A stretch of 64,000 nt of DNA from Chitinophaga silvisoli (lineage in GTDB: Bacteria; Bacteroidota; Bacteroidia; Chitinophagales; Chitinophagaceae), in contig NZ_QTJV01000002.1 in assembly GCF_003412465.1 (NCBI RefSeq), positions 434,001 through 498,000 on the forward strand, read 5' to 3'. Below the pieces are notes generated by a model, which saw only the letters and a list, made by a program, of their open reading frames with translations, was not told where the DNA came from and did not search any database. Made by a program: the position numbers and the translations under genes. Below, piece by piece: positions 1-9,686 of the stretch. Numbering within the stretch: the first letter of the stretch is position 1; the number at the start of each line of letters is the position of its first letter.

Positions 1-961
1 CTCCATCGAAGGGTAGTATGTACGACTTATACCTGGCATCAGCCGTATCGAATACTTTTACTAAATCAGGTGATACACGAATATCACCATAACCAGGTTT
101 CAGATAGATTCTGCCTACATCGTCAGAGCCCAGTGATTCTGTGGATAATACCATGAGTGTAAAGATATCTTCGCTGGTTCCTGTTGTGTTATAAAAATCA
201 GGGAGATCATTTGCGGGAACGATTGCATATTCTGCTGAGCTAATTACAGCAGATGCTTCGGTTACAGCGTTTTCGTTATCGCCTTTGTAGAGGTACACTC
301 TTGCGAGCAATGCGGATGCCGCATATGCATTGGCGTTATATGGGTTACTGCCGTCTTTTGCAAGCAGTGATTTTGCCTGTGTAAGATCGTTGATGATCTG
401 TGTATACACTTCATCTACGGTATTCCTGGCGGGTGAACCTACTGCAAATTTTGTCATAACAGGGATACCTAATGCACTGCCACCGCCTATTGCATAAGGC
501 TGTGAAAAGGTACGCAGCAGATCGAAATGTATGAGTGCCCTGATGAATAATGCCTGGCCCAATGCATTATTTTTTTCTTCATCCGTACCATCAGTTAAGG
601 TTGGTATACTGTTGATGATATTGTTTGCCCTGAGGATTACTGCATATGTCTGGTTCCAGAGGCTTGTGATATCCCCGTCAGATGTGAGCCAGGTAACACG
701 AAATGAGGAGCCGAAACGATTACTGTTAGCCGCTGCCAGGTATACATTATCAGCGGCTATTTCGGGTATTACAAGAAAATTGCGGCCATAGTAATTGACG
801 GAGCGCATACCTGCATACATGCCGCTGATACCGGCATTTACACCAGCAATATCAGTGAGTGCATCTTCGGTAGGCAGTGATACAGCAGGTGATAGCGTCA
901 GCTTATCATTGCATGCTGTAACGGATAGTAGCAGGAATATATAGATGATATAGTTTCTCAT
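1..961 (-). CDS. SusD/RagB-family outer-membrane lipoprotein, C-terminus outside the window
   Basis: Surface-exposed glycan or nutrient-binding partner of a SusC transporter. The start at 961 gives a lipoprotein signal peptide (MRNYIIYIFLLLSVTAC, lipobox SVTAC) followed by the helical, TPR-like SusD fold: recognisable pieces are NALGQALFIRALIHFDLLRT and ANAYAASALLARVYLYKGD, typical of the N-terminal SusD-like domain. About 320 codons are present; the C-terminal part lies beyond base 1. It begins 12 bp after the stop of the SusC gene at 974-3982, so the two form an operon and probably one complex. The substrate cannot be told from sequence: no glycoside hydrolase or sensor gene is visible next to it. 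Confidence 0.93.
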   Translation of the reverse strand, partial: MRNYIIYIFLLLSVTACNDKLTLSPAVSLPTEDALTDIAGVNAGISGMYAGMRSVNYYGRNFLVIPEIAADNVYLAAANSNRFGSSFRVTWLTSDGDITSLWNQTYAVILRANNIINSIPTLTDGTDEEKNNALGQALFIRALIHFDLLRTFSQPYAIGGGSALGIPVMTKFAVGSPARNTVDEVYTQIINDLTQAKSLLAKDGSNPYNANAYAASALLARVYLYKGDNENAVTEASAVISSAEYAIVPANDLPDFYNTTGTSEDIFTLMVLSTESLGSDDVGRIYLKPGYGDIRVSPDLVKVFDTADARYKSYILPFDG

Positions 962-973
962 GTTTTCAGCAGT

Positions 974-3900
974 TTAGAAGTTTACATTTAAGCCCAGGCT
1001 AATTGTTTTGGAGGGAGGATAACGGAAGACTTCATTCGCGGATATATCCTGCTCAGGATCCCAGCCGGTATAGCCTGTCCATGTAATTAAATTGGTGCCT
1101 GTAGCAAACACGTAAGCCTTCGTGATTTTAGCATGCTTCAGCCATCTGGCAGGCAGATTGTAAGAGAGGGTTACATCTTTCAGGCGCAGGAATTCCCCAT
1201 TCTCCAGGAACCTTGTAGAGGTAGCAGAATTCGCATTGCTGTTACCACCTTTTTGGGGCTTGGGTCTTTCTGCAATATCACCTGGTTTACGCCAGTAATT
1301 TTGTCCCTGTTGCCTGCTGTAATTGTAACCAAAATATACGCCATCAGCATCTGATAAAGACCTTGTCTGGTTCAGGACTTTATTGCCTGTTACGCCGTAA
1401 AACATAAATGATAATGCAATGCCTTTGTAGGAGAGTCGGTTCGTCATTGAGCCAATGTATCGGGGTTCTGCATTACCTGCCACTACTTTGTTTGCAGCAT
1501 TCAGGCTACTGGTAGTCGTTTTGTTGTCTGATGTGAGCCATAATGGATTTCCATTTGCAGGGTCTACTCCTGCCCATCTGTACATATACCAGCTGGTAAC
1601 GTGATAACCTACACGTTGAATGGATATGCTACCGGTGATATCCTGTCCGCCGTAGAGTTCAAGGATCTTATTCCTGTTCAGTGAGAAGTTAAAATCTGTC
1701 TGCCATTCGAATCCGCCGACTTTTATATTGGTAGAGGAGAGCAAGGCTTCAATACCTTTGTTCTGCACCCTGCCTACATTTGCCTGCTGCTGTGTGAATC
1801 CACTGGTAGAGGATACCGGTGTATTCATGAGCAAACCATTGGTGATGCGTTTGTATACATCAAATGTGAGTTTGATCCTGTTATCCAGTACGGCAGCTTC
1901 GAAGCCGATGTTGGAAGATTTGTTCTTTTCCCAGGTCAGGTTTTTATTTCCGATAGTGTTCGGTGCATTACCTGGTGCGTTGTTGTAGGAAGTATTGTAG
2001 GCATACAGTGCAGTCGCTACAAAGTTGTCAAAGTCTGCATTACCAGTGAGGCCATAGCTACCGCGCAGGCGCAGGTCGGAGAGGACTTTTTGGTTCTTCA
2101 TAAACGGCTCATCTATCAGCATCCAGGAGGCACCTACAGAGTAGAAATTACCAAAGCGTTTGTTCAGGCCAAAGCGGGAAGATCCATCGCTGCGGTAGCT
2201 GACATTGAGTGTATATCGCTCTTTGAAATTATAGTTGAGCTGACCTAAGTAAGAAATAAAAGTATAGTCAGTACCGTTACCATTCACATCCTGCGGAATG
2301 GATGCGACATCCAGGGCTTTTAGTTTTCCTGATACGAGGCCGATACCTTCTGCACCGAAGCTGACATTGTTAAACCGGTCATATTCCATCAATGCGATGT
2401 AGTTGAGGGAATGATCTTTTGGAAGGGGAATGTTGCCTGATGCGGAGACCTGGTTGGTAAGTGTAACATTGCGTACGAGCTGGTTAAAAATATCTCCGCT
2501 CTTCAGTGGTTCTTTCACATTGGCACCATCGTGGGTAGTAGGATCAGTGAAGAGGTTTGCATATCCATATACCATATCGATATTGATCTTTTCAGAGATT
2601 TTGAGCCAGTCAGTAAAAGTATAGGAAACCGTGAGACCACCCAGTCCTCTGAAATTATTCAACTTATTTGTATTGCGGGTGTAGGAGTACAGGAAATTGT
2701 TTTTGGAAGCGGCTTTAAAGTCCGTTTCATTGCCTGTGTACATGGTGCCATCGGGTTTGTAAGGGCTCTGGAAGGGAGACACAAAATAAGCGCCTAAAAT
2801 AGGGCTGGAATAGAAGTTTCCACCGCCGGCAGAATTGAAATCGGTATAGGAGATATTGAGGTTGAGTGCGAGGTCAATCTGGTCATTTACTTTTGAGCTA
2901 ACATTAGACATGACGGAGTAGCGTTTCATGCCGGTTCCGATCATGGGGCCATCTACTTTTTCATATCCTCCGGAGGCATAGTATTTGGCTTTATCAGTAC
3001 CGCCGGATCCGGTGAGACCGAGTACCTGGTTAGTACCTCTGCGCCAGCCCGCTTTTGACCAGTCAAAAGCATGGTCGAGGAGAGACAGAGGGAATTGCGC
3101 ATCAATATCGGCCTGAGAGGTACCATTGATGGCGAGTACGTCTCTGTCGTAGGCCAGGGCTTCGGCGGGTGTCATTAAAGCGGCATGGCCCCTGGTCATT
3201 TCTGTTTTACCATACTGGGCATTGACACCTATTGTGGTGGTACCTGATTTACCTTTTTTGGTGGTGATGACGATCACACCGTTGGCACCCCTGGATCCGT
3301 AGAGTGCGGTGGCGGCAGCATCTTTCAGGATAGTGATGCTTTCCACATCGTTGGGGTTCAGGTTGGCCAGCAGGTCATTACTTTGTACCCCGAGAGAGCC
3401 GAATGCATTGATGTCCCGGCCGTCGATAATGATCCCATCCATGACGTAGAGGGGAGAGGAACCGGCACTAATGGACCCTATGCCCCTGATTCTGACAGTT
3501 TGAATGGCACCGGGCATACCTGAGTTACCTCCTACGAAAACACCCGGCGTTTGGCCTTGTAATGCCTGATTAATGTCTACATAGTTTTTGTTTTCCAGGT
3601 CTTCTGCGGTGACTTCACCTACGGCGCTTGTTCTGGTGCGCCTGTTGGTGTTCGTGTAACCGGTAGCGATATACTCGTTCAATACGTTTTGGTCCGCACC
3701 CAGGGTTACTGATAATGTAGTTTGATTTGTGACTACAATTGACACAGAATGAAAGCCGACAGACGATACCTGGAGGGATTGGCCGGGTTCAACACTGATC
3801 AGGAAATTACCCTGTTGATCGGTGGTAGTTCCTTTGTTGGTGCCTGCAATTCTGATGGTGGCGAGGGGGATGGGTTGACCATCGTGGGCATCGGTTACCT

Positions 3901-3982
3901 TTCCTTTGAGGGTACGGGTCTGGGCATGCGTGGATACCACGCTGATGGCTAGCAATAGCCATAGGAGTACAGATGTTTTCAT
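974..3982 (-). CDS. SusC/RagA-family TonB-dependent outer-membrane transporter
   Basis: 1002 aa, the usual length of SusC proteins. In order: signal peptide (residues 1-20, ending THAQ), a carboxypeptidase-regulatory-like beta-sandwich domain (about 22-105, LKGKVTDAHDGQPIPLATI), TonB plug (about 110-245, with the LYVMDGIIIDGRDINAFG and LKDAAATALYGSRGANGVI signatures), then the 22-strand barrel ending in a C-terminal Phe as expected for outer-membrane insertion. It imports a ligand across the outer membrane with energy from TonB-ExbBD. It is followed by its SusD partner. Its sequence differs clearly from the second SusC (5691-8774), so the pairs are not a recent duplication. A terminator (4191-4229) separates it from the upstream pair, so it should have its own promoter in 3983-4190, but no full TTTG-N19-TAnnTTTG was found there. 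Confidence 0.95.
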   Translation of the reverse strand: MKTSVLLWLLLAISVVSTHAQTRTLKGKVTDAHDGQPIPLATIRIAGTNKGTTTDQQGNFLISVEPGQSLQVSSVGFHSVSIVVTNQTTLSVTLGADQNVLNEYIATGYTNTNRRTRTSAVGEVTAEDLENKNYVDINQALQGQTPGVFVGGNSGMPGAIQTVRIRGIGSISAGSSPLYVMDGIIIDGRDINAFGSLGVQSNDLLANLNPNDVESITILKDAAATALYGSRGANGVIVITTKKGKSGTTTIGVNAQYGKTEMTRGHAALMTPAEALAYDRDVLAINGTSQADIDAQFPLSLLDHAFDWSKAGWRRGTNQVLGLTGSGGTDKAKYYASGGYEKVDGPMIGTGMKRYSVMSNVSSKVNDQIDLALNLNISYTDFNSAGGGNFYSSPILGAYFVSPFQSPYKPDGTMYTGNETDFKAASKNNFLYSYTRNTNKLNNFRGLGGLTVSYTFTDWLKISEKINIDMVYGYANLFTDPTTHDGANVKEPLKSGDIFNQLVRNVTLTNQVSASGNIPLPKDHSLNYIALMEYDRFNNVSFGAEGIGLVSGKLKALDVASIPQDVNGNGTDYTFISYLGQLNYNFKERYTLNVSYRSDGSSRFGLNKRFGNFYSVGASWMLIDEPFMKNQKVLSDLRLRGSYGLTGNADFDNFVATALYAYNTSYNNAPGNAPNTIGNKNLTWEKNKSSNIGFEAAVLDNRIKLTFDVYKRITNGLLMNTPVSSTSGFTQQQANVGRVQNKGIEALLSSTNIKVGGFEWQTDFNFSLNRNKILELYGGQDITGSISIQRVGYHVTSWYMYRWAGVDPANGNPLWLTSDNKTTTSSLNAANKVVAGNAEPRYIGSMTNRLSYKGIALSFMFYGVTGNKVLNQTRSLSDADGVYFGYNYSRQQGQNYWRKPGDIAERPKPQKGGNSNANSATSTRFLENGEFLRLKDVTLSYNLPARWLKHAKITKAYVFATGTNLITWTGYTGWDPEQDISANEVFRYPPSKTISLGLNVNF

Positions 3983-4190
3983 GAGGGACTTTGTTTTTAA
4001 AAAATCAATGTGAAACGGCTACATGCATGCATGAGGGAGCTGCAGGGCACAGGGCACAATGATGGCTACAAATACAAATTGGTTGTTTTAAAAATGATGG
4101 CTCGTTGTGTTCAGATTTTGGTTCTTAGCTATTTTGAGTTTGGATTATTAGTCTGTACTAATATAAAAAATTCGGGGGAGAATTAGCAAT

Positions 4191-4229
4191 AAAAAAAAGG
4201 GAGTGCATCATAAGACACACTCCCTTTTT
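4191..4229 (-). terminator. Intrinsic terminator behind the second SusD gene
   Basis: The arms GGGAGTG (4199-4205) and CACTCCC (4218-4224) form a hairpin flanked by runs of A and T on both sides, so it can work in either direction. It lies 20 bp past the stop of the SusD gene at 4250-5644 and isolates that operon from the SusC gene at 974-3982. Confidence 0.85.
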
Positions 4230-4249
4230 GATATGAAGAATTGAAAGGA

Positions 4250-5644
4250 TTACAGGTTATCCCACCATACTGGCTGGAAGATATCTATATCTTTGTAAGC
4301 TTCAGCGTTTGCTTTGTTATAAAGCAGTTCGTCGTTTACAACAGGCAGTCTTCTTGGAACAGCGTTAGTACCGGTTACGTTATCTGCGTTTGGAGTGATA
4401 GCCGGATAACCAGTTCTGCGCCATTCAGCCCATGCTTCGATCTGGCAATACAGTGCTATCCATTTCTGAGTTGCGATCTGCGCTTCAGTGATAGTGGCAG
4501 CTGTAGCAGAAGCGTAAGCAGCAATGAAAGCAGCATCAGGGGCTGTACCAGTTACCTGGGTTACAGCTTTGATTACAGCCTGGTTGTAGTAAGTAGCAGC
4601 ATCACCCAGGTTACCCAGACGGAAGCTAGCATCAGCTTTGATGAACAGTGCTTCAGCATAAGTTACCAAAGGAATTGGAGCACCATCACCAGCAATGTAT
4701 GAACCCACTTCAGAAGCGGAAGTAAGTTCAGATGAAGGAGCAGCACCTACATAAGTACCAGCATCAGTTTTATCTGCATAGTATGGTAAGCGTGGATCAT
4801 TGTTATTCTGTAACAGGTCAACCATGTATTTACCAACCTTGAGATAGTTAGCTCTGTCTACTTTGAATACAGCCCACTGGTTCAGTTCAGCGGTTACAGA
4901 ACCGTAGTAAGCTTTTGCATCGCCAGCGTCAGTTACGTTAGCCAGGAAGCCCAGTGCGGTATTTGCAGAACCGGTAGCATCACCTTTGCTCAGGCGGTTA
5001 GCAAAACGAGCCTGCAGGATGTGAGCAGTATTAACCCATTTGGTCAGATCACCACCGAAGATGAAGTCATCGGAACCAATTGTGTAGTTGTTAGTACCGT
5101 CAGTAGCAGTCAGGGTAGTTACTGCTTCGCTCAGCAGGGTCTGAATGTATGCATAGATAGATTCCTGGGTATCGAATTTAGGAGTCAGGTTACCGGTAAT
5201 GTTACCCATACCAGCTTCGGTAGCAGGTACATCGCCCCATACATCGGTAGCAACACCCAGTGCCATTGCTTTCATGATTTTCATTACAGCAGCATACTGT
5301 TGGTTGGTAGCACCATAATTTTCGATCAGGTCATTTGCAGGCTGAACGACATTATTATAAAGGTTGTTCCAATCGTTGGTATTTGCTGTATTCAGCAGCT
5401 GGTACTGATCGATTTCCAGCATCTGCGCCTGTACACCACCAGTTTGTTGAGTCAGGGTAGCAGAGATTCTTGCCAGGGTACCGGTGTAGGTACTGAAAAG
5501 GCCTAATTCTGCTGCTGACAGGATCAGCGGAGGAGTCGCTTTCGTTGGGTTATTTGGGCTTTCGCCGTAACCTTCTGTGAACTTTGAACAGCCTTCCGCC
5601 ATGAATAACAGCGGTAATGCTAAAAATATTAAGACTTTTTTCAT
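4250..5644 (-). CDS. SusD/RagB-family lipoprotein (SusD-like_2 type)
   Basis: 464 aa. Lipoprotein signal with lipobox FMAEGC near residue 19, followed by FTEGYGESPNNPT, the N-terminal signature of the SusD-like_2 subgroup (short, about 460-500 aa, lacking the long C-terminal RagB domain). Helical repeat segments such as VTYAEALFIKADASFRLGNL are visible. It follows the SusC gene (5691-8774) by 46 bp and is closed by the terminator at 4191-4229. This SusD subgroup commonly pairs with SusC proteins of unknown or peptide/glycan specificity, so no substrate is assigned. Confidence 0.92.
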   Translation of the reverse strand: MKKVLIFLALPLLFMAEGCSKFTEGYGESPNNPTKATPPLILSAAELGLFSTYTGTLARISATLTQQTGGVQAQMLEIDQYQLLNTANTNDWNNLYNNVVQPANDLIENYGATNQQYAAVMKIMKAMALGVATDVWGDVPATEAGMGNITGNLTPKFDTQESIYAYIQTLLSEAVTTLTATDGTNNYTIGSDDFIFGGDLTKWVNTAHILQARFANRLSKGDATGSANTALGFLANVTDAGDAKAYYGSVTAELNQWAVFKVDRANYLKVGKYMVDLLQNNNDPRLPYYADKTDAGTYVGAAPSSELTSASEVGSYIAGDGAPIPLVTYAEALFIKADASFRLGNLGDAATYYNQAVIKAVTQVTGTAPDAAFIAAYASATAATITEAQIATQKWIALYCQIEAWAEWRRTGYPAITPNADNVTGTNAVPRRLPVVNDELLYNKANAEAYKDIDIFQPVWWDNL

Positions 5645-5690
5645 GACTTAGTCGTTGTTATTATTTTCAAATAATTCCTTTAAATACACT

Positions 5691-8600
5691 TTAGAATCCA
5701 ACTCTCACGCCAACTGCATAAGTTTTAGTACCCGGGTTGTTGAAATAATCAAAACCTGTCAGGTTAGAACCAGCACCAGTTAAGCTAGTTTCAGGATCTA
5801 CACCTTTGTAGTCGGTATGTAACCACAGGTTACGACCAGTCAGGGTCAGTTCTACAGTTTTAATCGGGCTATTGCCTGGAATGGTATATTTATAACCCAG
5901 GTTCAGTTCACGCAGACGAACCCATGATCCATTCTGTACTGAGTTTTCAACAGCGGAACCAGCAGCATCACCTTTGTAAACGCGATAGTAGCTCTGTGCG
6001 GAAACCGGAGTTGTGTTATCAGTGTATTTACCGTCAGCACCCAATACAACACCTGGAATAACGTAAGTTCTCTCACGATCTGCAGTCTCAGCAGTTCTAC
6101 CCAGGTTGTTCATTCTTGCATAAGTACCGTTCCAGATCTTACCACCATGTCTTACATCCAGCAGGGCAGACAGGGTGATGTGTTTGTAGGTGAAAGTAGT
6201 TCTTGCACCACCAGTCCAATCAGGGAATGGATTACCGAGGTTGCCGCTTGCGCTGGCAATAGAAGGCAAACCGTTCGCACCGATTACGAGCTGGCCAGCA
6301 TCGTTACGTACCCATTTGGTACCATAAAGCGCACCATAAGGCTGACCTACGATAGCATAAGAACCGATAGAAGTGAATGCAGATTCAACGCTGATTTCGT
6401 CTACACCATTAGCCAGTTCCAATACTTTGTTTTTGTTCATAGACCAGTTCACCTCAACGTTCCAGGTGAAGTCTTTCAGTTTCAATACATCAGCAGATGC
6501 TAACACTTCGAAACCTCTGTTCTGCATTTTACCAGCGTTATCCAGGATGCTGGCGAAGCCAGAAGAACCAGCTACTGGTCTTGCTACCAGGATATCTTTG
6601 GATTGTTTATCGTAGTAAGTCAGTTCCAAATTTACACGGCCGAATAATTTAACATCCAAACCGATTTCTTTTTCCACACTTCTTTCTGGTTTCAGGTTTA
6701 CGTTACCCAGCGCGTTGCTCAGGCTCATACCGTTCTGACCTTTGAAAGGGAAGGAGTTACCATCGGTAAAACCGTCAGCAAAGTTTGGATTAGTATATAA
6801 GGTGTTTGCAGCGTAAACACTAGGGCTCTTACCACCAGCAGCAATAGCAGCACGCAGTTTACCATAAGTGATTACGTTATTAGCTGGTACAATCTCAGTG
6901 AATATCCAGCTACCACTTACTGAAGGGTAGAAGAAGTTATTTTTAGACTGACCGAAAGTAGAAGACCACTCATTACGACCTGTAGTAGTCAGGAAGAACT
7001 GGTTTTTGTAGGCAAATTCCAGGTCATAGTACAGTGCTGATGTTCTTTTAATGAAAGAAGAGTTATCAGCGTACAGGGTAGAAGCGTTATTCAGGTTATA
7101 ATAGTTGGGAATAGACAGCTGCGTACCTTTCGCATAGTCATTCTGACCAGTTTCCTGATTCAGGTTACCACCCAGGTTAGCAGTTACATCGAACTTTTCG
7201 TTGAAATTCTTATGACCGGACAGGATCAGATCTGAGTAGATGTTTCTGTTGGTATAAGTGTTTTCTTCGATCTGACCCAGATAGTCGCTCACAGCGTTAG
7301 ATCCGATTGCGAAAACCTGTTTGCTGAACTGAGTGTACATATCCACACCGGTACGGTTGTTCAGTGACAACCAGTCGGTGATTTTGAATGATGTATTCAC
7401 GTTACCGTAGAAGCGGTCGGTTTTATCTTTATAAGGGTTGTTGTACAGACTCCAGTATGGGTTGTCGTAGAAGATGTAATAGTTCTTGCTGGAACCGTCT
7501 TCGTTTTTATAGTCGGCCAGGTTCCATGATGCCGGGGCTCTCATGAGCGGCAGCATAACACCGGTAGTGTTAGAACCGTTTTGTGCTTTAGTACCTTCAG
7601 TCAGTACATAAGAAGCAGATACACCCATTGTTAACCTGTCGGTGATCTTAGAGTCAGCATTGATACGAACGCTTGTTCTCTGCAGATCTGTGGTTGGTAC
7701 CACACCTTTCTGGTCTACACGGTTCAGGGACAAACGGAAAGTAGTATTATCGTTACCACCGGTTACAGATACATCATGTGTGAAGTTCTGGCCAGTCTGG
7801 AAGAATTCTTTTGTGTTGTCATACACTTTAGCACCGCTAACAGAGCTGATAGCGGGACCCCAGCTATATGGAGAACTTGAGCCCAGGCCACCTGGATCGT
7901 AAACAGGAGTTGCACCAGGGCTACCCTGAGAATAAATATGTTGTTCTTCAGGCAGTTTGCTTACCTTATCGAAAGCAGCATTGAAGCTGTAAGCTACTTT
8001 AGTTGCACCTGCACGACCTCTTTTGGTAGTATAGATGATAGCACCGGAAGCAGCGCTTGCACCATAAAGGGCAGCAGCGGCAGGTCCTTTCAATACTGTT
8101 ACAGAAGCGATATCGTCAGGGTTGATATCCAATGCACGGTTAGAGTTGTTTACACCCTGCAGGTTGGAGTTATAAGGGTAGTTTCTTGCGGAAGTAGCGT
8201 TAGTGCTGTTATCAACAGGCACACCATCCACAACGATCAGTGGCTGGTTCTCCATAGTGAAGGTAGCGTTACCACGGATGATGATCTTGGTAGATGCACC
8301 CGGAGTACCACCGGAACCAATCACCTGCACACCTGCAGCTTTGGAAGCCAGGGCCTGGATAACGTTGTGTTCGTTAGAATTAATCAGCTCGTCAGCGCCG
8401 ATTTTCTGCACGCTATAACCCAGTGATTTCTTTTCTTTTGTGATACCGAGAGCGGTTACCACCACCTCGTTCAATTGTTTATTGTCTGTACCGAGTGATA
8501 CGGAGATGTTTGCTGCACCACCTACGGCTTTTTCCTGGTTAACATATCCTATGAAGGAGAATATCAGCGCATCTTTTGCGTCTGCTTCAATTTTGTAGCT

Positions 8601-8774
8601 ACCATCAGCACTGGTGACAGTACCTTTGGAAGTTCCCTTCACTATAACTGACACTCCAGGTAAGGGAGACCCATCTTTGGTATCAGTTACCTTTCCCGTA
8701 ATTGTTCGTGTTTGAGCGAACGTGTGTAACACGCTCATGGCCACGAACAGCCATAGGAGTAATCCTTTCTTCAT
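5691..8774 (-). CDS. SusC/RagA-family TonB-dependent outer-membrane transporter
   Basis: 1027 aa from the ATG at 8774. A longer frame reaches 8837, but the peptide starting MKKGLLLWLFVAMSVLHTFA is a standard signal peptide, so the downstream start is preferred. Domains: signal peptide; carboxypeptidase-regulatory-like domain (TITGKVTDTKDGSPLPGVSV); the linker NEVVVTALGITKEKKSLGYS typical of SusC; plug with PLIVVDGVPVDNSTNAT and LKGPAAAALYGASAASGAI; barrel ending GVRVGF. It heads an operon with the SusD gene at 4250-5644. Upstream lies a 0.9-kb gap with no gene and then a transposase-derived DNA-binding protein (9687-10379), an unusual setting for a SusC locus, which normally sits next to a sigma/anti-sigma pair or hybrid sensor. 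Confidence 0.95.
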   Translation of the reverse strand: MKKGLLLWLFVAMSVLHTFAQTRTITGKVTDTKDGSPLPGVSVIVKGTSKGTVTSADGSYKIEADAKDALIFSFIGYVNQEKAVGGAANISVSLGTDNKQLNEVVVTALGITKEKKSLGYSVQKIGADELINSNEHNVIQALASKAAGVQVIGSGGTPGASTKIIIRGNATFTMENQPLIVVDGVPVDNSTNATSARNYPYNSNLQGVNNSNRALDINPDDIASVTVLKGPAAAALYGASAASGAIIYTTKRGRAGATKVAYSFNAAFDKVSKLPEEQHIYSQGSPGATPVYDPGGLGSSSPYSWGPAISSVSGAKVYDNTKEFFQTGQNFTHDVSVTGGNDNTTFRLSLNRVDQKGVVPTTDLQRTSVRINADSKITDRLTMGVSASYVLTEGTKAQNGSNTTGVMLPLMRAPASWNLADYKNEDGSSKNYYIFYDNPYWSLYNNPYKDKTDRFYGNVNTSFKITDWLSLNNRTGVDMYTQFSKQVFAIGSNAVSDYLGQIEENTYTNRNIYSDLILSGHKNFNEKFDVTANLGGNLNQETGQNDYAKGTQLSIPNYYNLNNASTLYADNSSFIKRTSALYYDLEFAYKNQFFLTTTGRNEWSSTFGQSKNNFFYPSVSGSWIFTEIVPANNVITYGKLRAAIAAGGKSPSVYAANTLYTNPNFADGFTDGNSFPFKGQNGMSLSNALGNVNLKPERSVEKEIGLDVKLFGRVNLELTYYDKQSKDILVARPVAGSSGFASILDNAGKMQNRGFEVLASADVLKLKDFTWNVEVNWSMNKNKVLELANGVDEISVESAFTSIGSYAIVGQPYGALYGTKWVRNDAGQLVIGANGLPSIASASGNLGNPFPDWTGGARTTFTYKHITLSALLDVRHGGKIWNGTYARMNNLGRTAETADRERTYVIPGVVLGADGKYTDNTTPVSAQSYYRVYKGDAAGSAVENSVQNGSWVRLRELNLGYKYTIPGNSPIKTVELTLTGRNLWLHTDYKGVDPETSLTGAGSNLTGFDYFNNPGTKTYAVGVRVGF

Positions 8775-9686
8775 AAAAGATAATTGATTTGATAAAATGA
8801 ACTTGTTAACAATTATATCAGTATTCCTCATAAGCAAATAAGCAATAGTCTATAGAAAATAAGCAAAACCTCTCCCACGCCTTTCACGGCGCATAACAAA
8901 GCAGTATTAATTCATAAGCAAGCAGGCAATTCTTGTTCATTTTAACATCTCACTATCGTTCCCCCGTTACAGTCAATGCCGATTAAATTAGATACAAGCG
9001 ACCCCTAATTCTGTGTAACCAAATAATAATAAATCTGTCTTTGTTAGATCATCTTTAAGCAAAACCAATAAAAAAACCGCATACTACATGTTGCCATGCA
9101 ATATTTTTCGGGCACCAAAATTCAGTTCACAAGTTTTTATTCAGTAAGCACTTCACGAGATTATGTTGTGATATTGTCGGGTTGTATGCACAATACATAT
9201 TCGTCTCAGCAGCTCCTTATCATCACGTTTTGATTTTGGCTTAGATTTCTGTTGTTGTAATGTTACTTTATTATTATTTAATAGGTCGGCAAGATACTTA
9301 ATAAAATGTTAAAACACGCATACAATTTTCATGTTATCATGCACATATTTTGTCATAAAAATGTAAGAATAGACTATTATAGGGGGTTTTATGGCACTAC
9401 TAGTCTAAGTTAAGTTTTAAAGGATTGTCAAAATTATGTTACAATAACGCTAAAACTTATCTAGAATAAATTCATATTAAAAAAAATAATAAAGGCAAGC
9501 GATAGGAATACCGCCTGCGCGCTCATCAACCAAAATCTAAATCCGGGTTAAAACCAGATTTAAATAAAAATATACGTCTGATAACGGTTTAATAAGGGAA
9601 GTCAATCAGCATTCACATACGCACATACCGCCAACCGGGCCTCATAAAGGCTGGCTGCTTTCGTCCCCGGAAAATTGGCCTCTCCT
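8775..9686. other. Gene-free AT-rich stretch upstream of the second SusC gene
   Basis: About 0.9 kb without a credible reading frame on either strand. It is richer in A+T than its neighbours. On the minus strand the box TAATTTTG (9429-9436) fits the -7 element TAnnTTTG but has no TTTG 19 nt upstream. If used, it would give a leader of roughly 650 nt in front of SusC or a separate RNA. The segment around 9532-9564 can fold (AAATCT...AGATTT with a nested GGTT/AACC). No known riboswitch was recognised. Confidence 0.4.
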
